6,680 nt of DNA from the NCBI GenBank assembly GCA_900549945.1, contig URQJ01000100.1, positions 1 to 6,680 of the forward strand, given 5' to 3'. Position numbers and translations under genes: made by a program. The DNA comes from an uncultured Oscillospiraceae bacterium (GTDB taxonomy: Bacteria > Bacillota > Clostridia > Oscillospirales > Acutalibacteraceae). Of this stretch, positions 1 through 5,128 are shown in pieces; position 1 is the stretch's first letter, and each line of letters opens with the position of its first letter. The notes beneath the pieces were generated by a model. The model saw nothing but the letters and a program-made list of their open reading frames with translations, searched no databases and was not told where the DNA came from.

Positions 1-2
1 GC

Positions 3-926
3 GCGCTCGAAATCGCCGCGAGCGGCGGCCACAACGTGCTGCTGATCGGCGCACCGGGCTCCGGCAAAAGCATGCTCGCAAAGCGCCTGCCCTCCATTCT
101 GCCCGAGATGCTGCCCGCGGAAAAGCTGGAGACGACGGCGATCTATTCTGTCGCCGGCCTGCTTCCGGGCGGCGCGTCGCTCGTCGAAAGCCGCCCGTTC
201 CGCGCGCCGCACCACACGATTTCCGGCCCCGGCCTTTCGGGCGGCGGATCGCTGCCGCGCCCCGGCGAGATCTCCCTCGCGCACAACGGCGTCCTTTTTC
301 TCGACGAGCTGCCGGAGTTTTCCCGCAGTGCGATGGAAACGCTGCGCCAGCCGCTCGAGGACGGCACTGTCACCGTCTCCCGCGTCAACGGCACCGTGGC
401 CTTCCCCTGCGGCTTCATGCTCGTCGCCGCGATGAACCCCTGCCCCTGCGGGTATTACGGGCACCCGACGCGCCCCTGCACCTGCTCGGACGGCGCGGTC
501 GCCCGCTATCTCGGCCGCGTTTCCGGCCCCCTGCTCGACCGCATCGACCTGCACATCGAGGTGCCGCCCGTTGATTTTGACAGCCTTACGAGCGCACAGA
601 AGGAGGAAAGCTCCGCACAGATCAAGGTGCGCGTGGATGCGGCGCGGGCCGTGCAGGCGCGGCGGTTTCAAGGCTCGTCCGTCACCTGCAACGCGCAGAT
701 CCCGCCCGAGCGGCTCCGAGAGGTCTGCCGTACCGAGCCGGCCGCCGATGTCCTTATCAAAACCGCGTTCGAGCGGTTCGGCCTTTCCGCCCGCGCCTAC
801 GACCGCGTGCTCAAGGTTGCGCGCACGATCGCCGATCTGGACGGCGCCGAATGTATCGAAGCCCGGCACGCCGCCGAGGCTGTGCGCTACCGCACGCTCG
901 ACCGAAAATACTGGGCAAAGCCGTAA
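3..926 (+). CDS. comM: ComM/YifB-family Mg-chelatase-like AAA+ ATPase, C-terminal part (5' truncated)
   Basis: Partial gene. The reading frame is open to the left edge: codons from nucleotide 3 give ALEIAASGGHN, family sequence that leads straight into the Walker A motif, so the GTG at 36 is internal. Visible in order: Walker A GAPGSGKS (nt 48-71), RAPHHTISGPGLSGGG, Walker B VLFLDE (nt 291-308), a four-cysteine cluster NPCPCGYYG...CTC (about nt 435-485), the SGPLLDRIDLHIEV sensor/arginine-finger region (about nt 522-563), and the Mg_chelatase_C helix bundle with SARAYDRVLKVARTIADLDG and a YRTLDR ending. Family members are about 500 residues, so roughly the first 200 (the Lon-like N-terminal domain) lie outside the window. 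In Vibrio cholerae, ComM is a hexameric helicase that drives branch migration during natural transformation; the role in Clostridia is less clear. That the four cysteines bind metal is my inference. The gene ends well upstream of a strong hairpin terminator. Confidence 0.93.
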   Translation, partial: ALEIAASGGHNVLLIGAPGSGKSMLAKRLPSILPEMLPAEKLETTAIYSVAGLLPGGASLVESRPFRAPHHTISGPGLSGGGSLPRPGEISLAHNGVLFLDELPEFSRSAMETLRQPLEDGTVTVSRVNGTVAFPCGFMLVAAMNPCPCGYYGHPTRPCTCSDGAVARYLGRVSGPLLDRIDLHIEVPPVDFDSLTSAQKEESSAQIKVRVDAARAVQARRFQGSSVTCNAQIPPERLREVCRTEPAADVLIKTAFERFGLSARAYDRVLKVARTIADLDGAECIEARHAAEAVRYRTLDRKYWAKP

Positions 927-1087
927 GCACACGCCGTTCTACGGCTCAAAACACAGTTCGCCCACGCTCCCGCTTGCACCGCCACAACGGCACCTGCACA
1001 GTGCCTTGCGCTTAAAATCAGAACATATGGACAAGGCTTCCCCGCCTGCCGCCGGGACGCCCTGCTTCAAGCCGCTGCACCGCAACG

Positions 1088-1135
1088 AAAGAGAAGCGCC
1101 CGATCCGCCGCCGGATCAAGCGCTTCTCTTTTATT
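1088..1135 (+). terminator. Strong intrinsic terminator between convergent comM and lysozyme genes
   Basis: AAAGAGAAGCGC (1088-1099) pairs perfectly with GCGCTTCTCTTT (1120-1131). After a 2x2 internal loop, an inner stem GATCCG/CGGATC (1102-1107 with 1112-1117) closes a 4-nt loop. On the + strand the stem runs into TTTTATTTT, so it terminates comM transcripts, although it lies about 160 nt after the comM stop. On the - strand it sits about 20 nt after the lysozyme stop but has only the T residues inside its own stem, so it may work less well in that direction. The sequence between the comM stop and this hairpin (927-1087) holds no gene I can support. Confidence 0.85.
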
Positions 1136-1152
1136 TTACCGCATGGATTTTC

Positions 1153-4002
1153 TTACAAACAGGTCGGCACATCGTAGCCATAGGTATTCACCTTGTAGTT
1201 TCCGCTGCTCGGTGATGCTTCGCTGTAATTCGCGTAGGAGAAAACCTTCGCCTCGGCAAGCCGCCTGTAGTAGAGGCCGATGTAGCACCGGCCGCCCGCG
1301 ACGTGCCAATCCAGCAGGTTGCTGCCGAAGGTGTACGCATCCACATAGCTTAGATCGCGCGTGAGGCCGGACGTATCGCTGAAAGCTACGTCGCCCGCGC
1401 GGACCCAGCCGGTCTTGCCGCTCGCCGTGACCTTGTACCAAGCGTGTTTCGTGCTGTCGTCGCGCCAGTAGCCGACGATCTTGACGCTGTTGCCCTCGCT
1501 CAGTGAGCCGACACTGGAGGACGAGCTTGCGTGGTCGCTGTACATCGTCAGCGTGGTCGAGGTGACCTTGCCGCTGTATGCGTTCGAAGAAGAAAGATCC
1601 GAAGGCGGCACGACCGTGTTCAAAATCACCGTGCGCACATAGCAGCTGCCGTACCCGCGCCAATAGGAGGAGCCGACATTGTAGCCGAAGCTCACGAGCG
1701 CGTCAAACTGGCTCTGGCTCATCAGAAGGCCGTTCTGCGAAATGAAGTAGTTGACATCCGAAGTGTAGCCGCCGGAATTCACCGTATCCGCCAGCATGGC
1801 CTTCGCCTCTGTGCGGGTGAGGTTGTTGTAGAACGAGGTGTTCTTCGCAACCACATAGCCGTAGCCCACGGTCGGGATATTGCCGGCCAGCGTATCCGGG
1901 CTGACGCCCGGCACATAGCCCTCATAGGAGGCGATATTCTCGAGCATCTCGTCGCTGACGCGGCGCGCCTCGTTCGAAGTGCTCGTCTTATCCGTCGTGG
2001 AAACGACAAGGATCGTAAACTCCTCGTAATCGGAGGAGTAGCCGCTGCCCGAATTCGAATACGCGCGCACCGTGTAGGTGCCCGGCGTGCTGATCGACGT
2101 AGAGGCCGAGAAGATACGGACATTGTTGTCCTTCTGCGATTCCGATTCATATGAGGAGGTCTCGTACGTACCGACGCCATCAATCTCAAATTTCACACTC
2201 GATTTCTGCGTGTCGGTGACCGCCTTGAGCTCGAAGCCCGCGCCGGCGGAAATGATATTCGGCGTCGTGTAGGCAAACCGCACCGCCTCAGGCGCTGTGA
2301 CCGTGACCGTGCAGGATGCCACTTCCTTGCCGTTTGCACCCTTGCCGATGATCTTCGCCGTGCCCGGCGCAACGCCGTAGACGAACAGCTGGTTGTCCAC
2401 GCCCGCCTCAACTTTTGCGACAGACGTATCCGAGCTCGCCCAGATCAGCGAGCTGCCGGAGCCTTCCATGTAAAGCGTCTTATACTGCGCGATCGTCGCC
2501 GAGGAGGCGGAGACGGAACCGCTCGTGCCCGAGGGCGTGTATGCCGTCACATACTGTGCGGAGACGTAGCCCGCCGTGCCGCCCGTCGTGCGGACATGCA
2601 CCCAGTCCTTGTTCTTTCTGTCGATCACCTCAAGCACTGTGCCGGAATTCAGAACCGTGATCACGTCGGTCGATGTGCTCGTTCCCTTGCGCAGGTTGAC
2701 GCCGGTCGTCGTGCGCACATATTCGCCGGTACCGGGCTCGTCGCTCGTGTTGTCGTCCTCTTTGCCGTCGTCCTTGTCTGCCGGCTTCACCGAACTGATG
2801 TCGCCGGAGGTGATCTTCAGATACTGCGCCGAGAAGTAGCCCTCCCTGCCGTCTGACAGCTTGACCTTATACCATTCGCTGTTCGTCGCCTCGGTAACGG
2901 TGACCGACACGCCCTCGTCGATCACGTCGATCACGCCGTACGACGTGCCCGGACCCTTTCTGAGGTTGATGTCCGTCGTCGTCTTGGCTGTCACCGTTCC
3001 GTCGCCCGGCGCGGGGGTCGGGTCCGATTCCGGCTTCACAGAATTGATGTCGCCGGAAGTTATCTTGAGGTATTCCGTAAAGAGGTAGCCCTCCGTGCCG
3101 TTCGAGAGCTTCACCTTATACCACTGCGCGTTCGTCGCCTCGGTGACCGTCACGGTTATGCCGGTATCGAGCACCGTGATCACGCCGAAGCTGGTGCCTG
3201 CACCGCGGCGCAGGTTCACGTCTGCGGTCGTTTTGGCCTGTACACTGCCGTCTGCGGGCTTCTCCGATGAGCCGCCCTCCGACGTGATTTTCAGGTAGAT
3301 CGAGTAGATGTAGCCCGTCGTGCCGTTCGAGAGCTTCACCGCGTACCACTCCGAGTTGCTGCGGTCCGTAACCGTCAGCGATGTACCCGAGGCGATGACG
3401 CCTTTCGAGCTGTAATTCGTACCCGGGCCGCTGCGCACATTGACGTATTCCGTCGTTTTCGCCGCAGTGGATTCCGTCGAGGGCGCGGATTCCGATTCCG
3501 AGGACGAAGAGCTGCTGCCGCTCATCTTTATGTATTCCGAAAACATGTAGCCCGTCGTGCCGTTTGAAAGCTGCACGGCATACCATTCCGAATTGCTCGT
3601 ATCCGTAACCGTAATTGCAGTACCGGAGGCGATAACGCCCTTCGAGCTGTAGCTCGTGCCGGGACCGCTGCGCAGATTCACGTACTCCGTCGTTTTCGCG
3701 GAACTGCCGGAGCCGCCGAGCGCGATATACTGCGAGAAAATATATCCCGTACCGGCAGAGGTCTTAACCGCATACCACTCGCTGTTGCTCGTGTCGGTCA
3801 CCGTAATCGAGGTTCCCTCTGCCAGCACTCCCTTCGAATCGTAATTCGTGCCGGGGCCGCTGCGCAGGTTCACGTACTCCGTCGTTTTCGCACTCGTCTC
3901 CTCCGCATACGCCGCAAGCGGGCAGACGGAAGCTGTGAGCAGAAGCGACAGAAGCAGCGCCGCCGCGCGCTTTCCGCCTTTTCGCACGGAAAAACTCATC
4001 AT
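1153..4002 (-). CDS. Secreted multi-SH3b, Big_2 protein with a GH24 lysozyme domain (cell-wall hydrolase)
   Basis: 949 residues. Residues 1-33 form a signal peptide (basic N-region, LLLSLLL core, likely cleavage AYA|EE). SH3b domains lie at about 38-94, 102-160, 181-240, 256-314, 339-398 and 429-487, each with an N[LV]R-x-G-x-GT core; an acidic linker (406-425) precedes the sixth. A Big_2 domain (about 496-570; LIWASSDTSVAKVE, GVAPGTAKIIG) and a second Ig-like segment (about 572-667) follow. GH24 lysozyme begins near 681: E694 in YEG, D703 nine residues later and T711 in TVGYG match the T4/P22-type Glu-Asp-Thr active site, and FDALVSFGYNVG (766-777) is also typical. A seventh SH3b (about 811-875) then intervenes before the GH24 C-terminal signature DWHVAGG...GLYYRRLAEAKVF (898-921). 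Expected activity is cleavage of the peptidoglycan glycan strand, with SH3b domains binding the wall. No LPXTG anchor or transmembrane tail is seen. Two ATGs (4002 and 3999) are in frame; GGTGA just upstream may favour the second. Domain calls are strong; the substrate (own wall or a competitor's) is inferred. Confidence 0.9.
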   Translation of the reverse strand: MMSFSVRKGGKRAAALLLSLLLTASVCPLAAYAEETSAKTTEYVNLRSGPGTNYDSKGVLAEGTSITVTDTSNSEWYAVKTSAGTGYIFSQYIALGGSGSSAKTTEYVNLRSGPGTSYSSKGVIASGTAITVTDTSNSEWYAVQLSNGTTGYMFSEYIKMSGSSSSSSESESAPSTESTAAKTTEYVNVRSGPGTNYSSKGVIASGTSLTVTDRSNSEWYAVKLSNGTTGYIYSIYLKITSEGGSSEKPADGSVQAKTTADVNLRRGAGTSFGVITVLDTGITVTVTEATNAQWYKVKLSNGTEGYLFTEYLKITSGDINSVKPESDPTPAPGDGTVTAKTTTDINLRKGPGTSYGVIDVIDEGVSVTVTEATNSEWYKVKLSDGREGYFSAQYLKITSGDISSVKPADKDDGKEDDNTSDEPGTGEYVRTTTGVNLRKGTSTSTDVITVLNSGTVLEVIDRKNKDWVHVRTTGGTAGYVSAQYVTAYTPSGTSGSVSASSATIAQYKTLYMEGSGSSLIWASSDTSVAKVEAGVDNQLFVYGVAPGTAKIIGKGANGKEVASCTVTVTAPEAVRFAYTTPNIISAGAGFELKAVTDTQKSSVKFEIDGVGTYETSSYESESQKDNNVRIFSASTSISTPGTYTVRAYSNSGSGYSSDYEEFTILVVSTTDKTSTSNEARRVSDEMLENIASYEGYVPGVSPDTLAGNIPTVGYGYVVAKNTSFYNNLTRTEAKAMLADTVNSGGYTSDVNYFISQNGLLMSQSQFDALVSFGYNVGSSYWRGYGSCYVRTVILNTVVPPSDLSSSNAYSGKVTSTTLTMYSDHASSSSSVGSLSEGNSVKIVGYWRDDSTKHAWYKVTASGKTGWVRAGDVAFSDTSGLTRDLSYVDAYTFGSNLLDWHVAGGRCYIGLYYRRLAEAKVFSYANYSEASPSSGNYKVNTYGYDVPTCL
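1228..1962 (-). other. GH24 lysozyme domain interrupted by an SH3b domain (within the 949-aa gene)
   Basis: The N-terminal part of GH24 covers residues 681 to about 800 (nt 1962-1603): catalytic E694 (codon 1921-1923), D703 (1894-1896), T711 (1870-1872) and the DALVSFGYNVG helix. The inserted SH3b-like segment spans about 811-875 (nt 1572-1378), with TLTMYS, SVGSLSEGNSVKIVG and WYKVTASGKTGWV matching SH3b strands, though its first strand lacks the RSGPG core of the other copies. The C-terminal part of GH24 covers about 886-925 (nt 1347-1228), where DW-x2-AGG-x4-GL-x2-RR-x2-E-x2-F matches the family's closing helices. In ordinary GH24 enzymes these two parts are joined by roughly 15-25 residues. 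Boundaries are judged by eye. Confidence 0.7.
2809..3237 (-). repeat. Tandem SH3b repeats 4-5 (EATN type) with duplicated linker
   Basis: Two units (residues 256-314 and 339-398) form a distinct subfamily with D[VI]NLR[RK]G.GTS[FY]GVI, TVTVTEATN and WYKVKLS.G.EGY. Each is followed by the same linker, YLKITSGDI.SVKP, so domain and linker were duplicated as one module with a period of about 83 residues. The DNA copies have visibly diverged, so this is not a recent duplication. Confidence 0.8.
3283..3891 (-). repeat. Tandem SH3b repeats 1-3 (RSGPG type) in the lysozyme gene
   Basis: Three closely similar units share the pattern TTEYVN[LV]RSGPGT...SKGV...GT..TVTD.SNSEWYAV, at residues 38-94, 102-160 and 181-240. 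The DNA is also similar: the stretch encoding TTEYVNLRSGPGT at about 3846-3890 recurs almost unchanged at about 3653-3697 and, more diverged, at about 3418-3461. Spacing between unit starts is 64 and then 79 residues, because a serine-rich linker (SGSSSSSSESES, 161-172) separates units 2 and 3. Confidence 0.85.
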
Positions 4003-4035
4003 AAATCACCAATCCTCACTCTATAGAATCATAAC

Positions 4036-4088
4036 GGTGCAGGCAGGCCGCACCAAGCCGGAATCCGTTTCCTTCGCACAGAAACGGA
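4036..4088 (-). promoter_or_regulatory. Two hairpins in the lysozyme 5' leader
   Basis: TCCGTTTC (4064-4071) and GAAACGGA (4081-4088) form a perfect 8-bp stem with a 9-nt loop. GGTGC (4036-4040) and GCACC (4050-4054) form a 5-bp stem, also with a 9-nt loop. Both lie in the predicted transcribed leader between the start near 4104 and the ATG at 4002. I could not match the leader to a known riboswitch class, including c-di-GMP-I and ydaO (c-di-AMP). Neither stem is followed by a U run, so a terminator is unlikely. Confidence 0.4.
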
Positions 4089-4110
4089 CAGATATTTCAA
4101 GACATTTACA

Positions 4111-4139
4111 ATTATAGCGCAAAGGTTACAGGATTGCAA
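4111..4139 (-). promoter_or_regulatory. SigA-type promoter of the lysozyme gene
   Basis: On the - strand, -35 TTGCAA (4134-4139) and a perfect -10 TATAAT (4111-4116) are separated by exactly 17 nt (4117-4133). Immediately upstream of the -35 is a run of seven A residues (4142-4148 on the complementary strand), resembling an UP element. The predicted transcription start is near 4104, giving a leader of about 100 nt. Confidence 0.8.
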
Positions 4140-4144
4140 CCTTT
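4121..4144. promoter_or_regulatory. Dyad overlapping the lysozyme promoter: candidate operator
   Basis: AAAGGTT (4121-4127) and AACCTTT (4138-4144) are perfect 7-nt inverted arms. Pairing resumes as CA/TG (4129-4130 with 4135-4136) after one mismatch, for a 24-bp dyad. It covers the -35 hexamer and much of the spacer, where a repressor would block RNA polymerase. An alternative reading is an intrinsic terminator on the + strand, because the right arm continues into a T run; however, no + strand gene ends here. The cognate regulator is unknown. Confidence 0.45.
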
Positions 4145-4283
4145 TTTTGAAATAATGCGCCTAAAAGCGCCGGTAAATATTTCCATTCTGCCGAAGTGTG
4201 TTTTTTATCTGGGCAGAAGTGTTCGAATTCCAGATCCCATCTTTCTATACCTCACAGGCATATTTTAAAATAATCAATAAGTA

Positions 4284-4313
4284 TTGGACATGATCCGATC
4301 ATCGGTTTAAAAT
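4284..4313 (+). promoter_or_regulatory. Candidate promoter of the methyltransferase gene
   Basis: TTGGAC (4284-4289) and TAAAAT (4308-4313, five of six consensus bases) are 18 nt apart. The spacer contains CCGAT-C-ATCGG (4295-4305), a perfect 5-bp dyad that could be an operator. The predicted start near 4320 leaves a leader of about 65 nt before the ATG at 4386. This promoter is weaker than the divergent lysozyme promoter. Confidence 0.4.
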
Positions 4314-4385
4314 AAATATGCAGGCAAACCGGTGCATGCGGCCGCCGTCCCCCCTGTACTTTATTTTTAGAAGGGAACATAGAAA

Positions 4386-5015
4386 ATGAGCAATTACAGC
4401 TTTACCGTGCGCGCCAAACGGTGGACAAAATTTCTGTTCAGCTGCGTGTGGGAGCGGCTGCACGGCCTCGATTTCAGCATGGTCTATGTCGGGCTGCTCC
4501 AGCAGAATACGCCCGAGTTTCACGGCTACAGCATGACGGACGCCGGCGATATGAAAAGAATGCTGCAGGCCGTTCCAATCGACCCCGCAGGCGCAGCCTT
4601 TCTTGACGTGGGCTGCGGCAAGGGCATGTGCATGCGCTGCGCCGCAGCGGCCGGCTACAAGCGGATCGCCGGGCTGGACCTCGACCCCTATCTGCTGAAA
4701 ATCGCCCGCCAAAACATGGCGCGGCTGCACCTGCATGCCGACTGCATCGAGGCCAACGCCGTCGAATTTGCCGGCTACGCCGATTACGACGTCTTTTACT
4801 TCTACAACCCGTTCGGAAAGCCGGTCTTTGAGCGGGTCATCCAAAAAATCAAGGATAGCCAGTCCGAGCGCGACCGGGACATCTGGATCGTCTATTACCA
4901 TCCGGTTTTCGGCGCGCTGTTCGAGGACGCAGGCTTCGCGGTCTGCCGCGAGCTGCACGACACAACGCGCGACACCACTACGCGCCTATACCATCTCGCG
5001 AAAAGAGACGGCTGA
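4386..5015 (+). CDS. Class I SAM-dependent methyltransferase, substrate unknown
   Basis: 209 residues. The Rossmann-fold SAM site is clear: motif I FLDVGCGKG (72-80), then GLDLDP (96-101) with the acidic residue at the end of strand 2 (D98) expected to bind the ribose hydroxyls. After strand 4, YFYNPFG (138-144) gives an N-P-F motif at the position where DNA, RNA or protein N-methyltransferases often carry (N/D)PP(Y/F); this hints at, but does not prove, transfer to an amino group. The N-terminal 60 residues are basic and aromatic (RAKRWTKFLF, GLLQQNTPEFHGYSMTD) and may form a substrate cap. There is no signal peptide or membrane segment. The start is supported by AGAAGGGA (4369-4376), nine nucleotides before the ATG. 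The gene stands alone between divergent and convergent neighbours, so context gives no substrate. The fold assignment is confident; the function is not. Confidence 0.85.
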   Translation: MSNYSFTVRAKRWTKFLFSCVWERLHGLDFSMVYVGLLQQNTPEFHGYSMTDAGDMKRMLQAVPIDPAGAAFLDVGCGKGMCMRCAAAAGYKRIAGLDLDPYLLKIARQNMARLHLHADCIEANAVEFAGYADYDVFYFYNPFGKPVFERVIQKIKDSQSERDRDIWIVYYHPVFGALFEDAGFAVCRELHDTTRDTTTRLYHLAKRDG

Positions 5016-5069
5016 AAAAGCGGCGCAGGACGTGGCCCCGCAGATTAAAAGCGCCTCCTAAAAAACAGT

Positions 5070-5106
5070 AAAAGCCCGCGCGGATACCCGTGCAGGCTTT
5101 TTGTTT
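5070..5106. terminator. Bidirectional intrinsic terminator between the methyltransferase gene and ackA
   Basis: AAAAGCC (5070-5076) pairs with GGCTTTT (5095-5101). After a C/A mismatch the stem continues for six more pairs, including one G-T wobble, to a 4-nt loop (5084-5087). On the + strand it ends in TTTTTGTTT; on the - strand it ends in TTTTACTGTTTTTT. It should terminate both the methyltransferase transcript (stop at 5015) and the ackA transcript (stop at 5129). Confidence 0.85.
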
Positions 5107-5128
5107 AGATGCAGGCGCAAGCGCCGGC

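Larger units (their letters stand above)
4003..4385. other. Divergent intergenic region between the lysozyme and methyltransferase genes
   Basis: 383 nt without a gene and clearly more AT-rich than the flanking genes. It contains, from left to right: the lysozyme leader with two inverted repeats (4036-4054, 4064-4088), the lysozyme promoter (4111-4139) overlapped by a dyad (4121-4144), an A/T tract (4142-4148), a central stretch (4150-4280) with only weak short repeats, a candidate promoter for the methyltransferase (4284-4313) and that gene's ribosome binding site. An open frame on the - strand reaches into the right end from inside the methyltransferase gene and has no support as a gene. 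Confidence 0.8.

Noticed and set aside
571..1215. A 214-codon + strand frame overlapping the end of comM and the terminator
   Set aside because: It reads comM in the wrong frame (R, P and S-rich), then runs through a terminator and into the lysozyme gene in antisense. No family signature is seen.
1531..2154. A 207-codon + strand frame antisense to the lysozyme gene
   Set aside because: The composition is typical of antisense GC-rich coding sequence; the opposite strand encodes Ig-like and GH24 sequence with clear motifs.
2809..3891. Regular repeats considered as a CRISPR array or satellite
   Set aside because: The repeats are in frame, encode SH3b domains, vary at the protein level and lack constant-length unique spacers.
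3916..3930. Possible lipobox (ASVC, residues 24-27) in the lysozyme signal peptide
   Set aside because: The residue before Cys is Val rather than Gly, Ala or Ser, and a normal signal peptidase I site (AYA|EE) follows at residues 31-33.
4157..4170. GCGC-CTAAAA-GCGC inverted repeat in the intergenic region
   Set aside because: The four-base arms are too short to stand out from chance in this GC-rich genome.
4212..4240. GTTCGAATTCC resembling a tRNA T-loop or a phage attachment remnant
   Set aside because: The flanking bases do not form a 5-bp T stem, and no acceptor or anticodon arms are nearby.
4299..4958. A 219-codon open frame on the - strand opposite the methyltransferase
   Set aside because: It is the antisense shadow of a gene with clear SAM-binding motifs and a good ribosome binding site; it shows no recognisable motif of its own.
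5114..5125. GGCGC-AA-GCGCC palindrome just after ackA
   Set aside because: The stem is short, with no T run in either direction; the adjacent hairpin at 5070-5106 is the convincing terminator.
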